Source: Halorussus rarus
GTDB taxonomy: Archaea; Halobacteriota; Halobacteria; Halobacteriales; Haladaptataceae
NCBI RefSeq assembly: GCF_003369835.1
Contig: NZ_QPMJ01000001.1
Coordinates: 1,235,589 to 1,299,588 of the forward strand
DNA length: 64,000 nt
Direction of reading: 5' to 3'
The notes below the pieces were generated by a model. It saw nothing but the letters and a program-made list of their open reading frames with translations, was not told the origin of the DNA and ran no database searches. Below, one piece after another: positions 25,317-33,949 of this stretch (position 1 is the first letter of the stretch; each line of letters starts with the position of its first letter). Position numbers and translations under genes: made by a program.

Positions 25317-26909
25317 ATGGCAGACGATACAACTAGAGACACAGACGTCGACCGAAGCGGGGAGACGAACATCACGACTGACCGAGAGACGATCCAATCG
25401 TGGGTGGAGGACACCGACGCCTCGCCCGCCTACCGGACGGGCGAGTCCGGCGAACGGGAACTGTACGTCCACCACGGCGACGAGACCACCGAGGACTACG
25501 AGGAGACGACGTGGGACGAGTTCCACGAGCACCTGAGCGAGAACGAGATGGTGCTCGTTCGCCACCCCGACGCGGGCGACCGGGAGAGCGAGTTCGAGAT
25601 ACTCGACCGGACCGAGGCCATCGAGCGGGCGGCCCTCGACGACGAGGAGGTCGAGCAGGCGCTGATGGAGGGCGAGACGGTCGAGACCGAGATCACCGAG
25701 ACCCGGGTCGTCGAGCGGACGGTCAGGGAGACCGAGACCTTCGAGAGCGAGGTCGTGGACAGCGAGATCGTCCGCGACGAGGTCATCGACACCGAAGTCA
25801 TCCGACGGGAGGTCGTCGGCATGCACCTCGGCGAGGCCGAGCAGAGGGAGTCGGTCGCCATCGTCGAGGACAGCGAGACGACCGCGTGGGACGAGGACGT
25901 CGAGGAGATTGACGTGACCGAGCGCGAGGTCGTCACGGTCGACGTGGACGAGACCAGGGAGGCCACCCGCGAGATCATCGAGCGCAAGACGGTGGAGACG
26001 CGACTGGTCGACCACGACGTCGAGGGGACCGAGACCGTCGAGTCCGACACGCTGGAGAGCAGCGTCGACATCGAAGGCGTCCAGCGGACCATCCTCGAGA
26101 GCGACATCCTCGGCGGCGACGTCGAGACCGGGGAGGTCATCGAGGGTCAGCACATCGAGAGCGAGTTCACCGAGGACGAGACCATCGTGTCGGAGCTCTA
26201 CGAGCGCCGACTGGTGCGCGACGAGGTTGTGGATCGCAAGCGACTCACCTTCGAGTTCGTCGACGAGGAACTCGTCAGCAGCGAGACCGTCTCGTCGTCG
26301 CTGATCGAGACGATGCTCGTCGGCTCCGACGCCACCACCGAGATCGTGGAGGGCGAGCGCACGGACGTCGAGGGAGTCCGGATAGACCGCGACGAGACCG
26401 ACGTCGGCGGGGTCACGACCGGCGCGGAAACCGAGACGACGACGGGGACCCTCGAGGAGGCGACCGCGAGGGACGATACGGTCACGGAGGAGGAGGCGGC
26501 CGAGAGGGACGATACCGCCACCGCGACCACCGACGAGACGGCCACGGCGACGCCCGAGACCGACGACGAGACCGTCACCACCGACGAGACGACCGCGGTG
26601 GAGACCGGAACGACGATGGGCGACGAGCCGACCGAGACCGCCGACGAGACGGTGGTCGACGACGAGGCCCTGACGCTGGACGACGACGACGTCGGCAAGG
26701 ACGTGCTCGACGACAACGACGAGAAGATCGGCGTCGTGACCGAGGTCGACGAGGACAGCAATCTGATGTACGTGGACCCGAACCCCGGCATCGCCGAGCG
26801 CGTGAAAACCCGGCTCGGCTGGGAGGGCCACGACGACGACGCCTACGCGGTCGAACCCGACCGCATCGCCGAGATCGAGCGCGACCACATCAGGCTCCGC
26901 AGCCTGTAG
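25317..26909 (+). CDS. Acidic Val/Glu beta-repeat protein with C-terminal PRC-like domain
   Basis: The 530-residue protein is extremely acidic and lacks a signal peptide. After a compact N-terminal domain of about 100 residues comes a long run, about 115-360, of short alternating strands, such as VVDSEIVRDEVIDTEVIRRE. It is reminiscent of the YsnF/AvaK (DUF2382) stress-protein repeats. A Thr/Glu-rich linker of about 100 residues follows, then a C-terminal domain with VGKDVLDDNDEKIGVVTEVD, the opening of a PRC-barrel. In bacteria PRC plus YsnF-like repeats occur in general stress proteins; here the order is reversed. The function is inferred only as structural or stress-related. Confidence 0.65.
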   Translation: MADDTTRDTDVDRSGETNITTDRETIQSWVEDTDASPAYRTGESGERELYVHHGDETTEDYEETTWDEFHEHLSENEMVLVRHPDAGDRESEFEILDRTEAIERAALDDEEVEQALMEGETVETEITETRVVERTVRETETFESEVVDSEIVRDEVIDTEVIRREVVGMHLGEAEQRESVAIVEDSETTAWDEDVEEIDVTEREVVTVDVDETREATREIIERKTVETRLVDHDVEGTETVESDTLESSVDIEGVQRTILESDILGGDVETGEVIEGQHIESEFTEDETIVSELYERRLVRDEVVDRKRLTFEFVDEELVSSETVSSSLIETMLVGSDATTEIVEGERTDVEGVRIDRDETDVGGVTTGAETETTTGTLEEATARDDTVTEEEAAERDDTATATTDETATATPETDDETVTTDETTAVETGTTMGDEPTETADETVVDDEALTLDDDDVGKDVLDDNDEKIGVVTEVDEDSNLMYVDPNPGIAERVKTRLGWEGHDDDAYAVEPDRIAEIERDHIRLRSL

Positions 26910-26957
26910 TCGGCCCGAAGAACAACACTTACCTCCTTTCTCGGCCGAGTTGGCCAC

Positions 26958-27788
26958 ATGTCCGTCCACAGCGACTGGGGAGACTGGCTGCCGCGCGCGG
27001 TCGCGGACGCCGACCCCGACGGCATCGCGGTCTGGTACCTCGGCTGCAACGGCTTCGTCCTGAAGGCCGAGGAGACGACGGTCCTCATCGACCCGTACCT
27101 CGGGACCGGCGACCCGCCCCGCACGGTCCGGATGATACCCGTCCCCTTCGACCCGGCGGACGTGGAGGCCGCCGACGCGGTCCTGGCGACCCACGAGCAC
27201 GTCGACCACGTCCACGGCCCGAGCCAGGCTCCCATCCTGGCGAACACCGGCGCGACCTTCCACGCGCCGGACGCCAGCCTCTCGGTCGCCCGCGAGGCGA
27301 ACTGGACCGACGAGTGGGACGTCGACGACGACCAGTTCGCCGAAGTCGGCGAGGGCGACTCGTTCGAGGTCGGCGCGTTCACGATCCACGTCGAACCCGC
27401 CCACGACCCCGACGCGGACCATCCGGTCAGCTACGTCGTCGAGTACGGCGACCGGACCTTCTTCCACGGGGGCGACACCAAGCCGAGCGAGGAGTTCGAG
27501 CGCGTCGGCGCGGAGTACGACATCGACCTCGGCGTGCTGGCGTTCGGCGCGGTCGGCAACATCCGCGACAAGGTAACCGGCGTCCCCGAGCCCACGCGGT
27601 GGTACAGCGACGAGAACCAGATCGTCGAGGCGGCCCGCAATCTCCGGCTCGACCGCCTGCTGCCGAGCCACTGGGACATGTGGAAGGGAATGACCGTCGA
27701 CCCGACGGTGCTCCACGACCACGCCCGGAGCTACGACTACCCCGAGCGACTCGACGTCGTCGAGATCGGCGACCGCGTGGACGTCTGA
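26958..27788 (+). CDS. MBL-fold metal-dependent hydrolase (UlaG-like)
   Basis: The 276-residue protein has the metallo-beta-lactamase fold of the UlaG/L-ascorbate-6-phosphate-lactonase-like branch. The metal motif THEHVDH covers residues 78-84. GCNGFVLKAEETTVLIDPYLG is, in two parts, the typical opening strand pair. A later FFHGGDTKPS supplies the bridging Asp, and LLPSHWDMW the final His. Substrates of this branch are lactones or phosphodiesters; none can be assigned here. The start codon is the ATG 49 bp after the preceding gene. Confidence 0.85.
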   Translation: MSVHSDWGDWLPRAVADADPDGIAVWYLGCNGFVLKAEETTVLIDPYLGTGDPPRTVRMIPVPFDPADVEAADAVLATHEHVDHVHGPSQAPILANTGATFHAPDASLSVAREANWTDEWDVDDDQFAEVGEGDSFEVGAFTIHVEPAHDPDADHPVSYVVEYGDRTFFHGGDTKPSEEFERVGAEYDIDLGVLAFGAVGNIRDKVTGVPEPTRWYSDENQIVEAARNLRLDRLLPSHWDMWKGMTVDPTVLHDHARSYDYPERLDVVEIGDRVDV

Positions 27789-27825
27789 GCCCGGTTTCCC
27801 TTCGATTCTCGGTTCCGTCGCGCGA

Positions 27826-27957
27826 AGATTCAAATACGAGACCGGGACGAATCCCGACCGGACGCCTCGCGCGGTCGTCCGGCGTCGAAACCGAGTCCCG
27901 GCCACCGTTGGAGCCCACTCCGATGGACATCGACGTCCGAGACCGCCAGTCCGACTA
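27826..27957 (+). repeat. Structured dispersed repeat, copy A
   Basis: The element starts with a TATA-like TTCAAATA and continues with two adjacent hairpins: CGGGA/TCCCG at 27843-27856 and CCGGACG/CGTCCGG at 27858-27882. It closes with GACCGCCAGTCCG near 27941. Over the 54-nt core it is identical at 47 positions to copy B at 63650-63703, and the closing motif is shared. It lies between two convergent genes, downstream of a plus-strand gene as copy B does. It could be a small transcribed RNA, a bidirectional 3' element or a mobile-element relic. Confidence 0.6.
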
Positions 27958-27999
27958 CCTCGAAAGAGCTGAGCCAGCGAGAGGGCCACCGAACAGTCG

Positions 28000-28986
28000 C
28001 TACACCCAGCAGAGCGCGGCCACGCCCTCGGGCATCCGGCCGCCCTCGACCCATCCGTCAGCGGTTCGGAGGACCACGCCGCCGTCGTTCGTGCCCGCGA
28101 CCACCCGGCCGTCGGCGTCGGCGGTCCACGCCAGCACGACCTCCTCGGGCTCGCCCGGATAGGTGGCCGCTTCGAGGGTCTCCCCGTCGTCCGTCGACTC
28201 GAACAGCGCCGCGTCCGCGCCGCGCTCGCCCCGCCACGTCCCGGGTGACGACCGGGCCGCCGCGGCGTAGAGGGTGCCCTCGTGCGCGAAGGCCTCGCGG
28301 AAGTACGTGTGGTCGACGTCCTCGTCGAGGCGGGTCCACGACTCGCCCGCGTCGTCGGTTCGGTAGAGCCCGCCGCCGCAGGAGGCGACGTAATGGTCGG
28401 GGCCGCGCACGAGGACGTGGTGGACGTCGTCGTGGACGCCGTCACTTCGCACCGCTCGTGACGAGCCCGCACTCTCTTCGCTCGCGCGGACGCCGTCTCG
28501 GCGCTCAATCCACGTCTCGCCGCGGTCGTCGCTGACGTGGACGCCCCCGACCTCGATGCCAGCTACCACGCGCTCGGGCGCGTCGGGATGGGCGCCGAGG
28601 CTCCGGACGTGGGCCTCGTCGCGGTGGCGCGGCGTGTGCCACTGGTCGCGCGACGGGAGGTCCTGGAGGCCGGTCAGCTCCTGCCAGCTCTCTCCCTCGT
28701 CCTCGGAGACGTACAGGTGCGCCGGGTGCGTGCCGGCGTAGAGGCGTTCACCTTCGGGACCGCCGAGGACCGAGTAAACCTCCTCGCGCGGGACGCCCAG
28801 GTCCGTCCAGGAGCTGCCGCCGTCGGTCGAGCGGTAGAGACCCGTCTTCGTCGTGGCGAACGCGCCCTCCCAGCCGTCGAACCGGCGCACGCGCATCACG
28901 CGACCGGCGTCGAGCACCCGCTCAGCCGAGTCGAACTCCGACCCCTCGGCGCGGTACACGCCGTCGTACGTTCCTGCGAGCAGCAT
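28000..28986 (-). CDS. Asp-box (BNR-type) beta-propeller protein
   Basis: The 328-residue protein starts MLLAGTYDGVYRAEG at the ATG ending at 28986, with no signal peptide. At least five Asp-box turns are visible: STDGGSSWTDLG, SEDEGESWQEL, SDDRGETWIER, TDDAGESWTRL and STDDGETLEA. Each is followed by a strand such as LYAGTHPAHLYV or RVVAGIEVGGVHV. This is the repeat layout of sialidase/VPS10-like propellers. No sialidase arginine triad is recognisable, so a binding or scaffold role is more likely than glycosidase activity. It is divergent from the coiled-coil gene. Confidence 0.78.
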   Translation of the reverse strand: MLLAGTYDGVYRAEGSEFDSAERVLDAGRVMRVRRFDGWEGAFATTKTGLYRSTDGGSSWTDLGVPREEVYSVLGGPEGERLYAGTHPAHLYVSEDEGESWQELTGLQDLPSRDQWHTPRHRDEAHVRSLGAHPDAPERVVAGIEVGGVHVSDDRGETWIERRDGVRASEESAGSSRAVRSDGVHDDVHHVLVRGPDHYVASCGGGLYRTDDAGESWTRLDEDVDHTYFREAFAHEGTLYAAAARSSPGTWRGERGADAALFESTDDGETLEAATYPGEPEEVVLAWTADADGRVVAGTNDGGVVLRTADGWVEGGRMPEGVAALCWV

Positions 28987-29076
28987 GGTCGGGGGTACGC
29001 CCGGGACGTCCAAATAGGTGGGTCCCGGCGGACGCCGGCCGGAACCGAGGCTGTTTCGCCGCGTGCGGGCGTGTGA

Positions 29077-29083
29077 TTTATAT
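29077..29083 (+). promoter_or_regulatory. TATA element of the coiled-coil gene
   Basis: TTTATAT is centred 27 nt before the ATG at 29107, predicting a leaderless transcript and supporting that start. The shared spacer 28987-29106 also serves the divergent propeller gene. Confidence 0.5.
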
Positions 29084-29106
29084 GGCCGTTCTGGGATGTG
29101 AACCGT

Positions 29107-31164
29107 ATGAGTGATAGCATGACCGAGGTGGTGACGACGACCGACAGCGGCGTCGTCGTGGAGAAATCGTTCGAGGGCGAGGAGTTCGCGGTCCCCGCCA
29201 TCAAGTTCGTGATCCGGTGCGAGCGGGAGGAGCGCGCGACCCTCCGACTCGCCGACGAGATCCCGGAGGAGTTCCCGATGGACAACGTCGGCTTCCACCC
29301 CGACTACGAGAACGACAACTGGACGGCATACAAGGACCACCGCGTGGAGTTCGAGCGCGACCTCGACCCCGACGAGGAGCTCGTCACCGTCTACGGCGTG
29401 CGACTCGGCGAGGACGACGACCCGTCGTCGTTCCTCGGGACGCCCACCATCGAGGAGGTAGCGCCCGTCACCGTCGACTCCGGTACGACCGACGCCGGGG
29501 ACGACTCGGATGCCGCCGCGGGAAGCGGTGGCACGGACGGCCAGGTCGCGGGCCCCGACGGCAACACCATCACCGACATCGTCTCCGAGGAGGACAGCCA
29601 GCTCGTCCGGGACGTGGTGGCGGGCGAGGAGGGCCTCGGACTGGGCGAGGAGGACGCCGACACGCTTGCGGCGGACGACGTGGACGAGCCGCTCGCGGGC
29701 GGGGACGACGACGAAGTCGATCCCCTGGCGGTCGACGCCGACGCCGAGGACCCACTGGCCGGCGGCGACGAGGACGGCGACCCGCTCACGGAGGGCGACG
29801 ACCTGCTCGGCGGCGCGGACGACTCGGCCGGCGAGACCGAGGACGAGCCGCTGGCCGACGACGACAGCTTCCTCGAACCCGGGGAGGAGTCCCTCGACGA
29901 GGCCGAAGTGGACGACTCGGCCGACGGCGCCGAGGTGACCGACGAGCCGGACGAGGAGACGTTGGAAACCGACGCGGCGGACAGGTCCGACGATGACGAC
30001 GTCGCGGTCGACGAGGTCGCCGAGACCGACGACCCGGCGGAGTCCGCGGACGAGGACGGCGAGGCTCCCGACGCGACGCCACCATCCGAGGCCGCCGAGG
30101 AGACCACCACCGCGGAGCCCGAGGCGTCCCCGCCGCGGCCCGGGAGCGTCGCGGCCGCGCTCGCCGACGAGATCCGGGCCGGCGAGGTCGACGACGACGA
30201 CATGCGCGCCATCCAGCGCGAACTCGACGTCGAGATGCCCGAGAGCACCAACGTCCGCATCCGCCACCTCCAGTCGCGTGTCGAGGACCTCTCGGCCTAC
30301 ACCGAGGCGTTAGAGGAGTTCATCGACGAGAACGGAGTCGCCGAGGACGTCTTCGGCGAGTTCGAGGACGATATCTCGGCGGTGCGAGCCGACATCGAGG
30401 CGTTCGAGGACGAGGTCCAGGCGCTCCGGACCGAGACCGGCGCGACCGACGAGCGCGTCGACGACCTCGAGGCCGACCTCGCGGACATCGAGGCCGACGT
30501 CGCCGAGTTCGACGACCTGCGCGGCGAGCTCCGCGAGGTCGAGAGCAACCTCCGCGACGACGTGCGCGAGTTCAAGACCGACTTCCGCGAGGATCTCGGC
30601 GACATCGAGGCCGAGCTCGAGGACCTCGACTCCCTCCGGGACGAGGTCGAGGAGGTCGATGCGCTGCGCGACGAGGTCGACAAGATCGAGGCCCTGCGCG
30701 AGGACGTCGAGGAACTGGAGTCGCTCCGGGAGGACGTCGACGCGCTGGCGGCCGTCCGCGACGACGTCGAGGCGCTCGAATCCGAGCTCGACGAGATCGA
30801 CGACTTCGGCGAGGACGTCGAGGCCCTGGAAACGCAGCTCAACGAACTCGAAGACCTCGTCGGCGCGAACACGAGCGACGTGACGGAGGTGCGCTCCGAC
30901 GTCGAGACGGTCGGCGACGACGTCGAGGCGGTCCGCGAGGAGCTCGAGGCGGTCCGGGACGAACTCGGTGACGTCGAAGACGTGACCGAGGCCATCGAGG
31001 GCGTCTCCGAGGACGTCGAGGCGCTGGCGACCGACCTCGACGCGCTCGAGGAGAACCTGACCGCCCGGGTCGAGAGCGTCGAGAGCGACGTGGCCGAGAT
31101 CCACGACGAGCTCGAGGGCATCCAGGAGTGGCGCGAGCGCATCAACGACGTGTTCGCGAACTAA
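29107..31164 (+). CDS. Large acidic protein with long C-terminal coiled coil
   Basis: The protein has 685 residues in three parts. Residues 1-125 form a compact beta-rich domain (VVEKSFEGEEFAVPAIKFVI, then VGFHPDYENDNWTAYKDHRV). Residues about 125-355 are low-complexity, Asp/Glu/Gly-rich and probably disordered. From about 365 to the end runs an almost unbroken heptad-like coiled coil built from units such as DSLRDEVEEVDALRDEVDKI and LREDVEELESLREDVDAL, ending EWRERINDVF. There is no ATPase motif, so it is not an SMC protein. A histidine kinase gene starts 16 bp after its stop, so a scaffold or receptor role linked to that kinase is possible. Confidence 0.7.
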   Translation: MSDSMTEVVTTTDSGVVVEKSFEGEEFAVPAIKFVIRCEREERATLRLADEIPEEFPMDNVGFHPDYENDNWTAYKDHRVEFERDLDPDEELVTVYGVRLGEDDDPSSFLGTPTIEEVAPVTVDSGTTDAGDDSDAAAGSGGTDGQVAGPDGNTITDIVSEEDSQLVRDVVAGEEGLGLGEEDADTLAADDVDEPLAGGDDDEVDPLAVDADAEDPLAGGDEDGDPLTEGDDLLGGADDSAGETEDEPLADDDSFLEPGEESLDEAEVDDSADGAEVTDEPDEETLETDAADRSDDDDVAVDEVAETDDPAESADEDGEAPDATPPSEAAEETTTAEPEASPPRPGSVAAALADEIRAGEVDDDDMRAIQRELDVEMPESTNVRIRHLQSRVEDLSAYTEALEEFIDENGVAEDVFGEFEDDISAVRADIEAFEDEVQALRTETGATDERVDDLEADLADIEADVAEFDDLRGELREVESNLRDDVREFKTDFREDLGDIEAELEDLDSLRDEVEEVDALRDEVDKIEALREDVEELESLREDVDALAAVRDDVEALESELDEIDDFGEDVEALETQLNELEDLVGANTSDVTEVRSDVETVGDDVEAVREELEAVRDELGDVEDVTEAIEGVSEDVEALATDLDALEENLTARVESVESDVAEIHDELEGIQEWRERINDVFAN

Positions 31165-31179
31165 TCCCCTCCCACGATC

Positions 31180-32415
31180 ATGTTTTCGCCGTCGGACGTA
31201 TCGGTAGCGACCCGTCGCGCGGTCCCGCTCGGACGGTGGTCGGTCGTCGGTCTCGGCGGCGGACTGCTGGCCGCCTCGGTGAGCTACGTCGCCGTCGACG
31301 GCCGGCTGACCGCCTCGGAGGTCGTCCGGTTCGGCGTCCCCATCGGGCTCGCGCTGTTCGTCGTCGCCCTCGGCGTCTGGCTCCGGACGGCGGAGGTTCC
31401 GGCCGACCTCGTGGGCGTGGTCTGCTGCTGGAGCCTCGCGGGCGGCGCGGCGATGGGCCTGCTCGCGGGGTGGACGTCGCTGCTCCAGACCGTCGAGGGT
31501 CGCCGGATGCTCCAGCCCGCGTCCATCGTGCTCACGAAGGTCGCGGTCGGCGCGCTCGCGGGCGGCCTGCTCGGGCTCTACTACAGCCGGCTCCAGCAGC
31601 GCACCGACGAGCTCGCCGAGCAGCGCAACAGGCTCGACGAGTTCGCCAGCATCGTCAGCCACGACCTCCGGAACCCGATGAACGTCGCGCAGGGCCACCT
31701 CGAACTCGCCCGGAAGTCGGGCGAGGAGCGCCACTTCCAGGCGGTCGAGGACGCCCACGACCGCATGGAGCGGCTCGTCGACGAGGTACTGGCGCTCTCG
31801 CGGCGCGGCGACACGGTCGACGACCCGACCCCGGTCGACCTCGGCTCGGTCGCCGAGGAGGCGTGGGCCACCGTCGAGACGCCGGCGATGGACCTGAGAA
31901 TCGAGACCGACCGCAGCGTCGTCTCGGACGGCCGACGCCTCCGCGCGCTGTTCGAGAACCTGTTCCGCAACTCCGTGGAACACGGTTCCACGGACAATCG
32001 GCCGTCGGCCGATGACGCCGTCGAGCACGGCTCGACGAGCCCTCGTTCGCAGGCTCACGAGGACGCGGTGGAGCACGGTTTCACTGGCAATCAGTCGTCG
32101 GTCGATGACGCCGTCGAGCACGGCTCGACGAGCCCTCGTTCGCAAGCTCGCCAGGACGCCGCCGAATACGGCGGCGGAACCGTCGTCGTGGGCGCGTTCG
32201 ACGCCGGCTTCTTCGTCGCAGACGACGGGCCGGGCATCCCGCCGGAGGACCGCGAGCGCGTCTTCGAGGGCGGCTACTCGACCCGACCCGACGGGACCGG
32301 GTTCGGCCTCCCCATCGTCCGGCGCATCGCCGAGGCCCACGACTGGGAGATCCGCGTCACGGAAAGCGCCGAGGGCGGCGCTCGCTTCGAGTTCGCCGGC
32401 GTCGACGGCGAGTGA
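31180..32415 (+). CDS. Membrane sensor histidine kinase with N-box-derived repeat insertion
   Basis: The 411-residue kinase has about four N-terminal helices (residues 18-140). A HisKA domain follows with phospho-accepting H161 in IVSHDLRNP, then a HATPase domain with N-box N264 in NSVEHG, G1 box DDGPGI near 348-353 and G2 box GTGFGL at 372-377. Between N-box and G1 box lie two tandem 31-residue units, each starting with an N-box-like DAVEHG. The next gene is unrelated to response regulators, so it is an orphan kinase. It begins 16 bp after the coiled-coil gene and should be cotranscribed with it. Its signal is unknown. Confidence 0.88.
   Translation: MFSPSDVSVATRRAVPLGRWSVVGLGGGLLAASVSYVAVDGRLTASEVVRFGVPIGLALFVVALGVWLRTAEVPADLVGVVCCWSLAGGAAMGLLAGWTSLLQTVEGRRMLQPASIVLTKVAVGALAGGLLGLYYSRLQQRTDELAEQRNRLDEFASIVSHDLRNPMNVAQGHLELARKSGEERHFQAVEDAHDRMERLVDEVLALSRRGDTVDDPTPVDLGSVAEEAWATVETPAMDLRIETDRSVVSDGRRLRALFENLFRNSVEHGSTDNRPSADDAVEHGSTSPRSQAHEDAVEHGFTGNQSSVDDAVEHGSTSPRSQARQDAAEYGGGTVVVGAFDAGFFVADDGPGIPPEDRERVFEGGYSTRPDGTGFGLPIVRRIAEAHDWEIRVTESAEGGARFEFAGVDGE
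31969..32154 (+). repeat. Two tandem 93-bp units inside the kinase gene
   Basis: Unit 1 is 31969-32061 and unit 2 is 32062-32154. A 41-bp segment starting at 32011 recurs without change at 32104, and the rest is diverged. Each unit encodes 31 residues with two copies of a VEHG motif, so VEHG occurs four times in a row before a fifth degenerate AEYG. The frame is kept, which argues for a tolerated or useful expansion. Confidence 0.9.
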
Positions 32416-32515
32416 ATCGCCGGTCGGGGGTCGCGGGGAAGGGTACGATATCGTCCCGCACGACCGAATACCGCGAACGTAACGCGTTTACTCTCGGTTC
32501 ACCTTTGGACGAGCA

Positions 32516-33409
32516 ATGACCGACACGATTCCGATCGCGGTGCCCCGGAAGGGTCGGCCGCTCGAGGTGGTTCTCCAGCGCGTCGCCGCGGAGGCCGACG
32601 CCGAGGGCGTCGCCGACGAGATCGTCTCGACGCTGCGCTACGAGAAGGCCGTCACCAAGGGCGATCAGACCCCCGACCGCGACGTCTACGAACGCCTCGC
32701 CGACTACAGCGACCTGAGCGACCCGGCGCGGCCCGACTTCACGCTCCTGCGGGACGACCGGGCCGGCAAGCCCCGGCGGATCGTCTTCGACAGCGTCACC
32801 GTCTCGGCGGGCGGAGCCGATCTCCGGCTGGTCGGTCGCGAGGAGCCGTTCCGCGCGCTCCGGAAGCACGACTTCGCGCTCGGGTTCGACAGCGCCGACC
32901 TGGTGCTGGAGGAGGTCGTCGAGCTGCGGCCCGACCCGCTGACCCGCATCGCCGACGTGAACGCCCGCATCGACCCTCACGACACCGACGTCCGGGTCGT
33001 CGCCGGGATGGGCGACACGGTGTACCACACGCTGATGGCGACGCCCCAGACGCTCCCTCAGGAGGCAAGTCCCTCCCGGGAGTTCCTGCGGAACTACGAG
33101 GGCGAGCTCTGCATCTCGCCCCGGTACGAGCGCCTCGTCGAGGCGGTGCTCGGCACGCGCAACGCCGAGACCCTGGCGTTCACGTACCCCGACGAGGACG
33201 AGGAGGAGGAGGCCGCCATCGCCGAAACCGGCGCGGGCGTCTACCTCACGGTGACCGGGTCGACCGCCCGGGACCACGGTCTCGTCGTCGGCGAGGAACT
33301 GTTCCCGAGCGAGACGGTGCTGATGGAGAACTACGAGGAGAGCGGCGCGGCGGCCGAGCGGGTGAAGGACCTGTTCGCGCGGGCCGAGACCGAGATGGCG
33401 ATCTACTGA
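32516..33409 (+). CDS. HisG-like periplasmic-binding-fold protein, function unknown
   Basis: The 297-residue protein has elements of the HisG/PBP-like fold: an opening IPIAVPRKGRPLEVVLQRV, a middle FALGFDSADLVLEEV strand-helix and a late GVYLTVTGSTARDHGLVVG, which parallels the PRPP-loop end of ATP phosphoribosyltransferase. Other HisG hallmarks are weak, and no histidine genes are next to it. It could be a divergent ATP phosphoribosyltransferase, a HisZ-like regulatory subunit or a different ligand-binding protein. An acidic stretch of Asp/Glu near residue 225 is an insertion relative to HisG. The start is the ATG after TTTACTC. Confidence 0.5.
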   Translation: MTDTIPIAVPRKGRPLEVVLQRVAAEADAEGVADEIVSTLRYEKAVTKGDQTPDRDVYERLADYSDLSDPARPDFTLLRDDRAGKPRRIVFDSVTVSAGGADLRLVGREEPFRALRKHDFALGFDSADLVLEEVVELRPDPLTRIADVNARIDPHDTDVRVVAGMGDTVYHTLMATPQTLPQEASPSREFLRNYEGELCISPRYERLVEAVLGTRNAETLAFTYPDEDEEEEAAIAETGAGVYLTVTGSTARDHGLVVGEELFPSETVLMENYEESGAAAERVKDLFARAETEMAIY

Positions 33410-33559
33410 CCGGGGTCGTACCGGTTCGACTGCTTCGAGGACCGGGCGTCGGCGCATCTACCGCCAACTGTCCGCTTCGTGCGAGCGCGGTGTTATCGTC
33501 CCCGGCGGTCACTCCTCAGCAGCGGAACGTTCATTCCGACCGCGGTCCTCCCGAAGACT

Positions 33560-33949
33560 ATGACCCCGACGCTCGGCCGGATGACCGTGCTCGTAGAGGA
33601 CTACGACGAGGCGCTCGAGTACTACACCGACACGCTCGGTCTCGAGGCCATCGCCGACAGGGAACTCGAGAACGGGTTCCGCGCCCTCCACGTCGGCACG
33701 CCGGGCCGGGAGTCGGTCGCGCTGTGGCTCATGGAAGCCGACGACGACCGGCGCGAGCTCGTCGGGAACCAGACCGGCGGCTACCTGAGCTTCGTGTTCT
33801 ACACCGACGACGTCCGCCGGACGTACGAGACGCTCCGCGAGCGCGGCGTCGAGTTCACCGGCGAACCGGAGGCCGACGAGTCGGGCACTCACGTCCACTT
33901 CGAGGACCTGTACGGGAATCACGGCGTCTTCGTCGAACTCGACGAATAG
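33560..33949 (+). CDS. VOC/glyoxalase-family protein
   Basis: From the ATG at 33560 the protein has 129 residues, one VOC unit of two beta-alpha-beta-beta-beta modules. The opening LGRMTVLVEDYDEALEYYTD, the FRALHVGTPG turn and the closing HVHFEDLYGNHGVFVELDE fit the glyoxalase/bleomycin-resistance superfamily. The usual first metal His is replaced (RMTVLV), while the last Glu (VELDE) is kept, so the metal site may be partial. Substrate unknown. It is followed by a long non-coding stretch. Confidence 0.82.
   Translation: MTPTLGRMTVLVEDYDEALEYYTDTLGLEAIADRELENGFRALHVGTPGRESVALWLMEADDDRRELVGNQTGGYLSFVFYTDDVRRTYETLRERGVEFTGEPEADESGTHVHFEDLYGNHGVFVELDE

Noticed and set aside
25278-28508. A 1076-codon open frame on the minus strand
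   Set aside because: It lies antisense to the acidic repeat protein and the MBL hydrolase. Its product is a composition artefact of GC-rich codons read backwards, whereas both plus-strand genes have recognisable domains.
29107-31164. SMC or chromosome-segregation ATPase
   Set aside because: The coiled coil is long, but there are no Walker A, Walker B or signature motifs at either end.
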